Shown here piece by piece: positions 26,201 to 41,200 of a stretch of DNA of 64,000 nucleotides. Within the stretch, counting starts at the first letter, position 1. Each line of letters opens with the position of its first letter. The notes under the pieces were generated by a model. The model was given only the letters and a program-made list of their open reading frames with translations. It did no database searches and was not told the origin of the DNA. The stretch covers positions 24,611,144 through 24,675,143 of the forward strand of contig OU342634.1 of assembly GCA_910589415.1 (NCBI GenBank), in the 5' to 3' direction. Made by a program: the position numbers and the translations under genes. The DNA comes from Malachius bipustulatus (lineage: Eukaryota; Arthropoda; Insecta; Coleoptera; Melyridae).

Positions 26201-29200
26201 GGAAAGTCCTATTATTTTTTGCCAAACAATATTTGGCCAATAGCTTGACCTACTAATTTTCGACACCCTGTATATTGATGAGGTTGATCGAACACTTATC
26301 GTAATAAAATAGAAATAATTCAAAATGCATATTCAATTTATGAACCTATTTGTTGTACCTATGCAGGTGTCCGCTAAGTACCTCCTAATCTCTCGGGAGC
26401 ATACAGGGGAGGTCAAAAAAAAAACTAGTCTGTCATAAAAAAAAATTTCCTAAAGTGTCCCCAAACGGAGATATGGAGCCCTAAAAGGGTGCCCCGCAAT
26501 TTACTTTTTTGGCTCTAACTTTTGAACCGACCTGTATAATTGGATGGAATTTAAACACTTTATAGAGGCCACCGAGAGCCATCAGGCCATATTAAAGTCG
26601 ATGTTTGACGTCGTCAGGGAAGTCAGGAACGGACTTACCATCATACTCGTTGAGTCAAAATTTTGACAGGTGTCACTTTACAGAGCTACAAACTATTTTT
26701 TTGAATAGTCTAATACTTCATCTTTAAAAAAGGTGCTCTTTATTTATTTCGATAAAACTGACGGTTTTCGAGATAAATCGGTTTTTAGGTATGCGAAACA
26801 CTCAAAATTTACTAATGCTAAACAAACAGGTAAAAATCAGGTTCTTGTTGATAAACCTACCTACATAATGGATTGCTATTGACGGGACTTGATCAAAATT
26901 CGCATAAAAGTCGATTTATCTTGAGAACCGCTAGTTTTATCGAAATAAATTAAGAGTACCTTTTGTGAAGATGAACGACCAGCGTATTTAAAAAATAAGT
27001 TTTCAGCTCTGTAAAATGACACCTGTCAAAACTTTGACACAATGAGTGTGGTGGTAAGTCCGTTCCTGACTTCCTTTAGGACGTCAAACATCCACTCTGA
27101 TATGGCTGAATGAGTCTTTATGGCCTCTATAAAAAATTAAAATTTCATCAAATTATACAGGTCGTTTCAAAAGTTAGAGCCAAAAAGTAAATCTTAGGGT
27201 ACCATTTTGGTTCTCTGTATCTCCGTTTAGGGACACTTTAGGAATGTTTTTTTTATGACAGACTTGGTTTATTTTGACCTCCCCTGTATGCTCGCGAGAG
27301 ATTAGGAGGTACTTACCGGACACCCTGTATGTATGCGTTCTGCCTTATTGGTGGCATTGATTTTATATCTATTCTTCCATGTTTATGATTCCATTATAAG
27401 AATAGTTTTACTTCGATTTCCGTCATCTCTAGCCTCTAGCTCAACATTTCATCTCGTAAATGAAACACAAGATTATGGTATGCAATGCAGAAGGTAAGGC
27501 TAGCCCGGAGCCAAATTGCAACACACGGTATATAAAGTATAATGTAACTGCCAGTCAACAAAGATCATCGATACCATATACGAACTAAACCAGGTAAGTG
27601 AACGATTTCTGTAGCAGTAGACTTTTTTAATGATTTAATGACAGGTAGGTACAGATACTATAAAGCTATAGCCGAAATTTTTAACCCAGTTTGTATATAA
27701 TGTAAGTACCTAATTATTGCGGGTTCAATATCAGGGTTTACAAGATATGCAGTCAGACGAAATGGTTTTTGTCTGCTAATTTACTTAATACGATTGTTGA
27801 AAGAAATTATGGTTAATTTCGCTTGTTCTGAAAGTGCAAGAAAGAAAATAAAGTTTCTTTCATCTTCCTCTTTCAAATAATTTATGTCAGAGATAATAAT
27901 TATTAAGGCATAGGGAGCATAGGGAACTTGCACATTTTGTTTTTCCATTTATTTAATATCGTTGAAAAATTAAGAGTAATAAACGTGCCTGAAAATGCGG
28001 GAATTGTCAGGACGTAAGAGTATCTTTCAAGACAAGCGTCTAGGGGGACTGAATTTTAGACTCATCACAGTAGTAAGTAACCAATCAAAGGGTTTAGTAA
28101 TATAATATTTTTCCAAAGAAATACCTAACCTGGCAAGGACCTGATCGGTTAGATTCCGTACAGGTCAGGACATCTCTTTTTGACAAACTTTTAGGGATAG
28201 TAGGGGGCGTCAAAGCAAAATAAAAATTTCTCATAAAAAAGGTGTTAAAATTTTTAAAAATTACTATTCCCAAAAATTTATCGGTATATTTATGATCCAC
28301 CCTTTATAGTGTTTTTTGTTAATGGGAAATATTTTAGGATGTGGATTTTGAGAGCCATTTAAGGGAAAAAATTTATATGCAGAGTGTTAGGACATATTTT
28401 TATTAACTTTTAGGAGGCACTTTTCTGAATATTTATATAAAATTTGGTCTAACACATTCTGAATTTATTGAGTACGTGAATTAAAAAAAAATGTAAGGTT
28501 TAATAAATCCAATACTTGAAGAAAAACGACTTTTACCTAACAGGATATAGCATATTATATTATCAAATATCAACGATTCATGTTCACGAATACAAGTTTT
28601 TTGTTAAAATGTGTCTTAATCTACACTCTTAAATTTTTATACATCAATAAGGAACAACCCTATACAGGGTGTATTGTAACGTCCGCATAATATTAGCACC
28701 ACGTGATTCTACATCAAAAACAGAACATAAAGTTTTAATACCGTTTAGCTCTTAGACCTCAAATAACGAAGTTATCGGCCATTGTAGTTTAAATTTGAAG
28801 TTTTTTAATACTCAAAAATATTGCTTAATATTATTAAAAAATTCTTAAGTAAGAAGTAAAATAGCCAAATTATCCAAAATTTTAGATTTTTTTTGGTAAA
28901 AATGGTTTTAATTAACATTTCAAAACTAGGAATTATTTGATTTCCTGAGTTCCAATACTTCCAATCAATATTGCAACTGCGCGTTTTAATTGTTGATTAA
29001 AAAATCGAAAAAATAAAAAATCTTAAAAAAAATTGCAACATTGACACGTCGCAGCATGACATTTGTCGTGTTGCACCTTTTTTCGATTATATAGCAACAG
29101 CACACTATACCAGTGAGGTGACTTCACGTCTAATAAGTTATCTTAATTTTTATACCAGCGGCAGTGTTGCAAAATTTAAGAACGTTAAATTGTCCATATC

Positions 29201-32200
29201 TTAAAATCTGTGTACATCAAGAAAAAACTGTTGAGGACTTTTTTGTTCTGTTTTTGATGTAGAATCGCGTGGTGCTAATATTATGCGGACGTTACAATAC
29301 ACCCTGTATATGCAAAATTTTCAGAAAAAAGGGATCAATGTAGGTACTAGTATCAACAAAAAAATTATAAAGTGGAAACTATAGTTATTAAATATTCAGT
29401 CTACTACACCATTAATTTCCTTCAAGTTTAAATCGAGAGAAATTAATTTAATTTCTAGATGCGTCCCGGTATGCTCGGCCGTGAATAAATCCCCGTGAAT
29501 AATGAATACCCTTCACCTGAAAAACTTATCTTGATTGTCACATTCATATCAACGAATGCTCTACTATTCAAAAAAATATCGTTTTCAGATTTACGATTAT
29601 TAAATTTTCATCAAAAATTTGTAGACATTTTGTAAAAACAAATAACACAAACAGAAAGCAAAATATAAAAATAAAAAAAAAACAAAACAACATAATTCCC
29701 ATGCATAATGGGAATGTTCATGAATGAGTTTTGACTGCTATGATTTCATTTAATAAATTATTGCACCATTCAATAACGAGATTAATATCTACCTAATTAT
29801 TATTCAATGGTAGGTACGAGTATATTAACCTCGTTATGTTGAATGACATTAATTTTATTACAATAGTACAAAATAAATGTCATCATTATCAACTTTTGTA
29901 TTTTCTATGACTAGGTATTGTAATATTTGAAAAGTATCATTGATTTATTGTCGACCTATTATCTGTACTACCTACTGCAATTTTTATTTCACCTGAGTCA
30001 TTGACAGAGTTATTAGGTAAGGTACCTACGTAGTTATTATAAAAAATATTGAAGTGGCAGGTTATCTAATTATTCATTGTTATCGTCTATTGTCGAAAAT
30101 ATTTCTTCTTAATTGCCACATTGTGATCTCGTTTAGATATCATAAGATTAGTCTTCCAGCTTCAAATCTGACGTATTTTTTACAAAATTCCGTCACACCT
30201 TTCAAGAGCTAGAGCTAGAAAGACCCTTTCTCTATAATTACATACAATTTACATAAAGATGAGTACCTAAGCAATTACAAGAAGTATTTTTTCTATAAGT
30301 ACTTCGATTATACGATGACCTAAATCAAATCGTGTTTCTAAAACTTTTTAATAGATAAGATGAGAAGTGCTCTTGAGTTTGATCACCTACTCATAGGTAT
30401 GTATGTGTATTTCTCAATGACGTACCTTGCGAATGTTGACCAAGCTCTGACCCCTGAAGGCCCATGTTTGAAGATCGCTTCTGCTGTCTCGGCGAAGCCT
30501 AATTGCGGTGTTTTCGTTCTTCGGCATATCTCCTGTGATCCCGCGACCTGAAAAGAATTTGGGTTGTTGTAATTATTGTCCTTGAAAGACTTCTCTTATT
30601 GGAGGATCATACGATCAGGCAGTATCAGGCTAAAGTATTATTCGATGTTACCTTTTATGCGTGAGTTTTAATGTAAAGGTTAATAATTGATACCTTTATC
30701 TCGATATTTCATCGATTCTGATAAAATTACCTATGCAAGACTTACACATAAGAACCTACTAAGTATCTAAAATAAAGTTTTCTTCCAGATTACATATCCT
30801 TAGTATTACCATTTTGAAACGACTAGACCGATTTGGCTCAAATGCAATACCACATCTCTCCTGCTGACTCTTAGAAAAATTTCAATTCCCTAAATCGAAA
30901 ACAGCGTCCTATCATTCCATGTTATGGGCTAGCCATTATTTTATTGTCATTGAAACAATACTGCACTTAATATTAGAAATGGTTTGTCCTATTGCATTTG
31001 ACACAAAAAAAAAACTCTCTACATTAATGTATAAATACATATCTACATATTTTTTGTTATGAAACTATTCATGAAACTACAATAACTTAATTCAGTTGTT
31101 CGTTTTACATTGTTTAACCTTTTTATATTGACATTTTTTGTTACATAAGAGAAATTTTAATATATAAGTCAACAACCTGATTGGACATTATGAAGGTCTT
31201 ATACAAATGAAAGGTGGACTCATTACCGTTTTATGTGCTAACCACAACATACGAATCGGAAGAAAAGAAAGTTATGATGTTTGTAGGTTATTTTTTATAA
31301 ATATTCTCTACAACACATATTGTTAGAAGTTAGGACGGAAATGGACAGTAGTATAGGTACCTATTAGCAATTATTTATATAATAAAATTCTAAAGGTGAA
31401 ACTTGACTTAATTTCTACCACAATGTATCAATGCTCTGCGTAAGATACTATAACGTCGTTACATCTTTTAAATTATTCGTGCTATAAATTTTATAAAATT
31501 TAAATGCCAGGCCATTCAGTCTTGATGCCTACCGACAGACTGTTTTATGGAACAGAAGAAATTTTTAAGAAAGTTAATTTCAACCCCAAAAGAATACTTA
31601 AGTATACAATTCATTTATACAAAGAAATGAGGAAGGCGAGGTGCTTAGAAAAATAGTGGTAACTGTATGATAAAAGCAGATACTCTGTATGACTGTATGA
31701 AAAAAAAAACTAATAAATTAATATTACAAAAAAAGTCCAGTCAATAGGCTGGAATATATGTGGAAAAGTGGAGGAGTTTCTTTTTTTTCCTTAGATCTTC
31801 AGGAACATATTTCACCACTAACCCCTACATGACCTCAAAAATTGAGAAAATTCGGGTAATTTCCAAAGCATCCCAAATAGTAACAGTGATCAAAAAAATT
31901 ATGAAAATTCAAAATTTCTCATCAAAAATCGTCTCTCGGGAGTTTTCGGGGTCACAAATCCGAGGTCCAAAAGCAAGTCAGGATGGTTCCATTCCAACCC
32001 TCAAAACAACCTTAAGAAAAGTGCAAACCAAAAAGTTTAAAAAAAAATCCAATAATTACCTACAAAAATTTAACACGTGATCTGCGATATAATTTCTATA
32101 AAAATTTTCAATTTTTACGTTTTCGATAGCTGAATGAATTTCATTTAAGCTGACGATTTCCGAGGCGACATATTAATTTTGTAACACTACCACTTCTTGG

Positions 32201-35200
32201 GGAGGTTTTGAGGGTGGGAACCACCTTCACTAGCTTTTGGACCTCGGATTCGTGATTCAAAAAAGTGACCCCAAAAATCCTTAAGAGACTCTTACCCAGG
32301 AGAAATATTAATTTTGTGAATCACTGACGCTCCTTAGGGTGGTTTTGAGTGGTTGGAAACACCCTTACTAGTTTTTGGAACCCGAATTCATGATTAGCGA
32401 CCCCGAAAACTCCCGAGACATTTTAATAAGACAAAATGAATTGCATCGATTGTCTTGAAAATAAAATTTCAACCCACTAAATAGATCAAGATATTCTGAT
32501 TATAACTGAGTACCTATGTAGCCTTACTGTATTAAGTCTTAAGTCTCATCGCGTCTTATGCAAGAATGATTCCTCTCAAATCAATTTTTAAAACCACCTC
32601 TTAACATCTTACAAAGCAGGAACAGAAATATAATTATACCGCTGACGGGCTTCTGTCGGCACGTACCTGACTACCGCAAGGTGAAAGACGGAACCTCTAC
32701 TCGTCAGTAAAGAGTACCGGTCTTCGCTTTGGAAGCTGCTAAGATGAAGAAGAAGATCAGACGAGATAATTTAGTAGATAGGTAGTTGCTTAAAATTGAT
32801 TTTCGGACTTGTCTTGTGGTATGAACGCTCCTTTGATTACTTGTGTATACCAGTTTGTTCAGAAACATCTTTATGCAAATATTCAGTTTAATTTGAAAAT
32901 TTTTTTGGTAAAGATGAAGATCAGGACTAAATTCGGTCCTGATTTTCGGTGACTTTCCTCTTAGAGTCTTAAGCAATGCATTGTTTATAAATTTTTTATA
33001 AGCTGTCGTGTGTCATTTAGAATGAGCTATGTACCAAAATCGAATTCGCATGGCTTTCAGTTGGAATTTTTGGCCTGTCCATAACCACCAGAAGTTCAAT
33101 GACCCTTCAACATGATTGAATGATTGATTCGAACTTCCTGCAGACTCTCTGTACCAAATGTTTGCCGATATCGGCATTCGTTGTGATGAGGCAGTTCTTT
33201 CTTCGAAATCCTGCAAAAACGTCCACAAGATGTTCAAATATGGCTCAAGTTTGAGGCAAATCGATTTTTCTCGATTTTCAAATCGAAAAGTATTTGCAAC
33301 CTCTTCATCTGATAGGGGATTGTAAGTCTTCTAACTATATAGCATGCATGTACACCCTTAAACTAATAATCATTCAATAATATAAAAATTACCTACCTAA
33401 CTCAAAAAATTTATTTCGCGCAGGCTAGAATGCCTGTTACAGAGCTCGCATTTAGATCGCAATATTCGCTAATTTGATTAAAAGTTGTCGACATAACATA
33501 AACTGGCGATGTTAAAAGCACATTGGATCTGGCAACTTTTGTGTAAAATACATCAAGATTTCTGGAGTTGACACTTGGTATTCGGTAATTAAACTCTGAA
33601 AGCAGCTCAGGGCAGTCTACTTTGTTGTGGAATAGCGAATATAGAAATTTCACTGCCGACATCTTTCTCCTTTTGTCGAGTGATGCAACTCCAAATCGCT
33701 CCAATAACAAGGAGTGATCAATGCATCTAGGCGGATAAATGTGATACACTCTCACATTCAGGAGCTTAAGGAACTTCCTCTGCACCCTTTCCAGTTCGTC
33801 AATGTAACAATGATACTGCGGGGACGAAACTATGCGGCAATATTCTAATTTAGATCTGACGTACGCGTAATATAAGATTTTCAAAGAACGTGCATCTGTG
33901 AAATGCGTACTATTTCTGGATATAAACCCAAACATTCTCAAGGCATGTTTCGTCACGTATTCCACATGTCCAGAAAAGGACAGTCGTGAGTCAAAGACAA
34001 CGCCTAAGTCACGCACAGTATCAGTACGAGTGAAAGATACATCTCCCAATGAATAATTAAACAGCAGGGGATGTTTCCCTCTATAAAACGAAACTATCCG
34101 ACACTTATCCATATTAATGATCAGTTTATTGGACTCACACCAACGCTCGATATTATCTATAGTAGCCTGCAACAGATAACAGTCATCCTCGTTTTCCACC
34201 ACAGAGAATATCTTCAAGTCGTCCGCAAATAATAGCACAGGAGTGTAAATGGTGTCCGCAATGTCATTCATAAAAATCAAAAAAAGTAGCGGCCCCAAAT
34301 TGGAACCTTGGAGAACGCCCGATGAAGGAGTGAATGATGGTGAACTGTAGCCATTGTACGAGACATACTGAAGTCTCTCAAACAGGTACGTACGACTTGA
34401 AAAATGAAACCAATGATGAACTAAAACCAAAACGTTCCAGTTTCGTCAAGAGAAGAGAGTAGTCAATCTTATCAAAAGCCTTCGAGAAGTCCGTATAAAC
34501 CGCGTCCACCTGCTTTTGATTATCTAAAGCTTCAGCAACATACTGCGTGAAGCATGATAAATTCGTCACCGTAGAGCGACCGTCCACAAAACCGTGTTGA
34601 CGAGAGGATAGATAGCTTCTAATTGCAGGATACACACGAGAATACACGGACGCCTCAAAGACCTTAGCAAAGTTATTTAGAATAGATACAGGCCGATAAT
34701 TAGTGATCACCGCTGGATCGCCACTCTTTAGTACAGGACATATTCTGGCCACCTTCCAGGCACTTGGAAATATTAGATATCCTAAGGGACAAATTAAAGA
34801 TAAATTTCAAGGGTTCCGTCAGAGCCTGCGAGCAATCCTTAACGAGATAGCTGGGAATCTAATCATTCCCTGCTGTGGACTTGTTCTTAAGTCTCGCCAT
34901 GGACCTAGTGACATCATCCGCATCCAGTTCCGATGCATGAATAAACAGCGAAGTACACGAAGGAGGATTGATGCAGCCATCCTGCATACCGACATGCATC
35001 ATTAGAGGCTGGCAAATAAACATCACGAAAATAATCAACAAAGCTATCCAATATATCAACATGATTGTCGCGTCTTATGATTCATGATGGTTGTTCAATA
35101 GAAGTATCTCCGAAAGTAAGCCTACCTAGCCTACCTAATTGAAATCTGATAGATTTTGCAAAAAATCCATTGACCATGATAATTTACAAGCCAAAAAATT

Positions 35201-38200
35201 TTTTGTCGCCTATATGGTTAGGTCGTCTTTATCGTTTTCGGTCATACTGGAATTCGCCATCAACTTTGTGATTTTCAATCTGAATATTTTTTAGTTTATT
35301 TTTGAACTCCATGTATAATTTTCGTTTGATAATAATAATAACCTCAAAACAAATAATCACTTTTTTAATCCATATTCTCAGCGTATAGTGGTTGTATTAT
35401 ATACTCAAAAATTCAATACCTAAAACACTGGTATAATTTGGTCAATGAGTATAATATTATATTATCATAGAAAATATTGTCGACCGATTTCGGGTTACTA
35501 GCCCATCCTCAGGACAACTGAAAATGAGCTACAAAGATTGTTGTAACATACATGCATATTCAATAAAAAATTTGTCATAATAAATCACTTGTCAGTTTGT
35601 ACAAGTTCCGCAGTTGGAGTACAGAATATTCATATTTGTGGTAAATTTAATTGAAAAACAAGCTCTGAGATGTAAGATGGAAAGGAGACGCACTGCAGAT
35701 TATTACATTTGAAATTATTATTACATTTGAAAAACTTTAAAACGCTTTAAAATCACATACATAATTAAACATAAAAATAAAATTTAAACTTTCTGATTTT
35801 TTCAATTATGTGCTTTTAAAGTGTTTTCGCTTTTGAGTATTTATTGTTATTTATGATTGTGAGTCTGTCCGGACTTTTTGATTACCTGTAAAGAAAGGAG
35901 AATCCTAGCTTTTGGGTTCATACCTTATGTACTTTATTTTAGTATATAGTCTAGTTATTTTAATCAGTCGTCTAATAATTGCTGAATTATCAGAAAAGGA
36001 TACTAGGTATAAGAAAAAAGCAACTTTCCATTGGAAACAAAATCATCAATTTCAACATTATCAATTTGCTAATTCGCTACTATCAAAAATAGAAACTATG
36101 TTAGCAAAGATAATAAGAAACGGGTTCAAGTAGAAAATATACACTTGTTTTTTATCAAAAACACTAAAATGCAAGCCAAGACTATTAGCATTGGAATACG
36201 TGGTCGCATTTCCATTATTTTGTTAGCTTACTAAGTTTAATGGTAACACTTTCATTATAATAATTAGGATTATATTTATTTTATAATGAACTTTATCCAT
36301 TCCACATGCGAATATTAGATTATTACAGTTATATAGTAAAAAGTAACCACAAGATTCCTCTGTTGTATAATCAATTTAAAAAAAAAGGACACAAAATATA
36401 TTTTTGGCAAGCAATTTTAGTACAATATGTAGGTAATTTCCAGCAAAACTATAAGTGCACGAATTTGTAGTAAAGGTTAGCTCCCTACGCATGAAAAGCA
36501 TTTTTTTTCTATATTAATGAAACGTTCCATAGGACTATATTATTAGATTAATAATATTTAAATTAAATAATTATAATAGTTCAATCCAAGAAACAATCAT
36601 TTTATAATTAATAACATGTGGAATACTTTTATAGTAAATCTGAGAAAAGCCACCATTATTACAAATATAAACAAGATCCTATTCTATAACCTGCGAGACT
36701 ATGGGAACAAATGCATTTTCCTTGTTTATGATTAATTTCTATTGTTAATAATTAATAATTATGTTTTTAATTCTTGAATATCATCAATAGGGCTACTGTT
36801 ATTTTTTTATTTTCTCCAGAAAAAGGAATCATTGATGCTCAAATATGTATAATATGGGCTGGGTCAAACTTATTAACTTAACTATAGTTGTAATTTTTAA
36901 CCTGTCATTTTCAGCGATTTACTCGGGTTCCAGATCTAATTGGGTTTATACAGGATGAGGAGTTTAAAGTGTTACAATGCGAGATATCTCGAAAACGATT
37001 TCAAATATTTTCATGAAATTTTGAAGGCGTAGTAAGTACAGGGGGGACATATTTTACGATATTTTTCCTTCGCTCCCTTTTGAGGGGTGGGGGTGACTGG
37101 GATTTTAAATAAAAACCCTTATATATTTTATTGCAGATTCGGATTGTATGATTAAAAATAAGTAGGATTTGGCGGTTACATTTTTTACGATTCATGTTAG
37201 GAGGCGCTATAATCGACGAAATTAACTTTTTTTGCGATTTGTCTAATTACTGAAAGTGAAATTGAACGAAAAAAGAAGAAAACTCTACTTATTTTTAGTC
37301 ATAAAATCAGAATCTGCAATAAAAATCAGGGTTCCTAACTAAAAATTTTTGTTCTTTTTGTCATTATTTTTTGTCATTGTTGTATTTGTTTTGTATTATT
37401 TGTATTGTACAGTTTTGTATTTGTATTATTGTTTTAATTTTTGTCATTATAGGTATGTCATTTACGAGAGACAATTATTGTGATGTATAAATAAATAAAT
37501 TAAATGTTAAATGTTCTTCTTTATTTGGGTTTTAGGTTCGATATTAAAATATTATTTTTCAAAAATATTTTTATAAAATTGAAACGTTTCGAGACCGATT
37601 GGTCTCTTGTTCACTCATAAATAATTGTAAAAAATATGTGAAACTTAAAAATACTTTAAAAAATCATAATTATTATATTAAAATGTCGCAAATGGTGTGT
37701 TTTTAAATTTTAGAAAAAATATAAGTAAATTAATTTTGATTTTGATTTTGACATTTTATGTGTCTGCTTTTGTTTATTATATTTCATTATTGTGTTTGTT
37801 ACGTGTATTTCATTGTATGATAATATTATGATTTTAAAAGTATTGTTATTGTAATGTGGTGAATAATTATTGTGGGGAGTAATTGTTAGTTTTCAGTAGT
37901 AGGTAGTAGGTTTTTTTTAATATTATAATTTCAGAATTATTATTAATTTGTTTTTAGGTGCGTGAGGGAGGTATGTTGGATATGATAGTTTGATAGATAC
38001 GTGATAGATAAATTAAAGTAATAATAACCAAAATAGTTTATGTTTAGAAGAATCAACCGTGATACATAAGCTTATTATATTATTATTATTCACAAATGAT
38101 AACGAAATAGGTCAACTTGTCAATTAAGAACATGCTGTAGGCATAAACCTTATTATACGTGTTCCTATAAACACCGAATTTGCTAATGTAAAAAAACTAA

Positions 38201-41200
38201 ATTGCTTTGAAAATTAAATCTAAACTACCGCAAAATTCAACTTGTATAAACCCATGCAGCTTTATTTTCCCATGATTTATTCATATTTTCGGGTTTTTTA
38301 TTCAGGTGCCGGTGCAAGGCTAGGAAATGTTACAGTAAACAATCCGTTGCTCTTTGCATTTATTTCAACGAAAAAATACCCGCTCAGAAACAGATTTATT
38401 ACTCCGATTTGGAACCGTCCGCCTTGAATACAGCTTGGAAAATTTTATAGCAATACCAGTATTATAATAATTATTTATTAGTATGAGTTAAATGTTAAAT
38501 GTGTTCTATTTTTTACTTTAATTATTTAAAGAAAGATTCAGGAGTAATAAATGGTTTTATTAAGCATACTCGTGATTCGACGTACCGCAACAATTCACTT
38601 TTTTCGACGATCTATTTTCCGCAATTTATACAGCAAACACACCCCGATTTATTTTTTATACCTGTAGGACCTCATGTTTACAATGAGAAATAGATTGAAA
38701 TTAATAGCTGTGCACGGTACTTGACCAATGGAATTGTCAAGTTTGTCTAAGTTATATATGGCACCACTATAGTTACTTATTTGACATATAATTATGATAT
38801 ATGGAGCTTAACTTGCGAAAATTATCTATTCGATTTATTTTTTAAATTCCCTCTCAAATAAATTTCAGCTTTATGTGTCAAGCTGTAACAATTTGTAATA
38901 TTAGCATACATTAAAAATAAGTATAATATGCAATAAAAATTCTCAAATTTTACTAGGTGCCTAAACAATGATATAATTGATTACTAGCCGAAAATTTTAA
39001 GCTCAAAAAATGTGTTATAAAATTCTGTAAATATAAAGGTATTTGCGTGATTTATATTTGGAGATAAATCCAAAAACTGTGCGTGAGACAAGGCATCACG
39101 AATACTTGTCTTAAACTATTTTCTCTCAGTATCATAAATGTTATGGATTAATCCTCTACCTTATCTCATTAATCCCACTTTAAGTCTTCAAGTATAAATG
39201 TTTACAAAAATAAATTACGTAGGTCTATGTCTGTAACTAATTGTTTGTCTGTTGTTTTTTTTTTTTTAGTTGTGGATTATATATAAATATGTTCTATTAA
39301 ATTCACTTATTAGATGTGAGTGTAATAGAATCATGTTATAATTATTAGACCTTACCTATTTATTTTTTTTTTACATTTACATTGTAACTTTCAAGGTTAT
39401 GCACTATAATCTATGACGTAAAGCTTAAGAAATTATGAAATGCATTTTATAATTCATTACAATTATTGATGTAGGTAATCATTACTATATAGTCGTGCAA
39501 ATAATAACCTATTACAGTAATACCTATACTGATAAATATTCATCACATAAGTGCAAGAAACCAGATATACCAACTGTTACAGTTATACAGTCAAACAGAA
39601 AAAGCCATATTAAATCGGGGTTATTATAATAAAGAGTATAATTTTGTAGAAGTTAAGAAAAAAATTACCATGCGCTAGATATAGATGCCAACTAATTTGG
39701 AATAAATATTTCAACGTGTGAGCATTACTTCACAGAATTACTTACTTGAAAGCTAAAATCCCTAAGTCCCTAAGATAAATCTATCAGAAAAGTTTTTTCG
39801 GGAACGGTACATTCCTGAACCTAAATAATTCCCGATTCAGTCTGATTCTTCAAACTTGTTCAAATAATTTCAAAAGTTCAAAAAATTCCAAAATTCCCTG
39901 TCATTCTCTGAATGAACGCAGTATAGATTCTTTATATGATATGTATAGATTGGTCCTTTCTAAAAGACGGCTACTCATGGCGCGAGACTAAACGAGTCTA
40001 ACGTGTGACTCGCCAAGTCACACAGCATGGGAATGAGAAGGCTCGGGAGCTCAGCCATGGCTCAGCAATCCTGTCGGTTATCAGCTTAGGAGCAACGCAG
40101 GCTCGGCTTTTAAAAAATTCTTCCCACGAAATGTATGAACTTGTGACTTGGAGAACTGGCTTGTCGATCAGAAGCTTGCTGGGATCCATCTTGATAATCA
40201 GCAGTTTCCAGAAAATTGGAAATACATATAATCGAACATGGTGGACGGTCGCACAGAGCCAAACCTAGTTAGACGATGTTTATTGGAACTAAGTATAATT
40301 TTTCGTTCAATTTTTTCCCATCCAGACTGGATAGACTAATTTCAACGTGACCGAGCTTCGCCTCAATATTAATGCTCGTGACGCTAAATCATGAAAGTTC
40401 GCCCGATCCAATTGCGTAAGATTGCCGAGACCGTTGTCATCTCCATTGAAAGAATTGATATGAATAATTTAAGGTCATCAAAAAGATGTCTGTACGATGG
40501 ATGGCTTGTTGGGAGAAGATTCTGGTCCAAAGAAGTCAGCGATGCCGGAGAAGCGCATTTTCCAGGCCTCGAGAAATTAATATTATAAATATCGGATTGG
40601 CCTAAAATTGACTTTTCAACTCCACGTCTCGAGAGTTTTAGCAAGTCAATTTATTTGTGAATAAGAAGATTAAGTTCAAAAATAAAAAATAAATGTACAA
40701 AAATAATAAAACATAATGTGATTTTGATTTAAATGTATTTAATTTTCTACTCTACAACCCAATCATGATTACTTGGCAAAAAAAAATTGTTGGGTTGCCC
40801 TGCGCAATCAGAAAGATCTTAATTAACTGATTACATTATGGTATGGAATTTTACATTGTTGACACCTTGAAATTAAATTTGTTTACGACTAAACGATAAG
40901 AAAATCAATTAATTGTTTCAACTTGTTTACAAACGAATTCAATAATAATAATATCTAAATATCTGCGTGAATCATACAGAAAAAAAAATGAAACTTACCA
41001 ATAAATGAATGGTGTGAGTGCAAAGTACTCCCACTAGTAACGTGCCAATTAATCCGATCACAAGGCCCACACTTTTGAAGGCGCTGGGAATTGCTAAGAC
41101 TCCTGTTCCTAATGAACTCTTAACGAGATGTATCAAAGCACCACCATACCTGAAACGAAAGTTAATGGGTAGGTATTTAGAATCGATCGTTCACGGAAAG

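Noticed and set aside
30360..30551. Plus-strand 63-codon frame
   Set aside because: It is the complement of the transporter exon at 30426-30547, whose splice phases and family motifs are decisive.
39998..40644. Competing frames on both strands in a GC-richer island
   Set aside because: No recognisable motif and the strands contradict each other; recorded only as an unassigned island.
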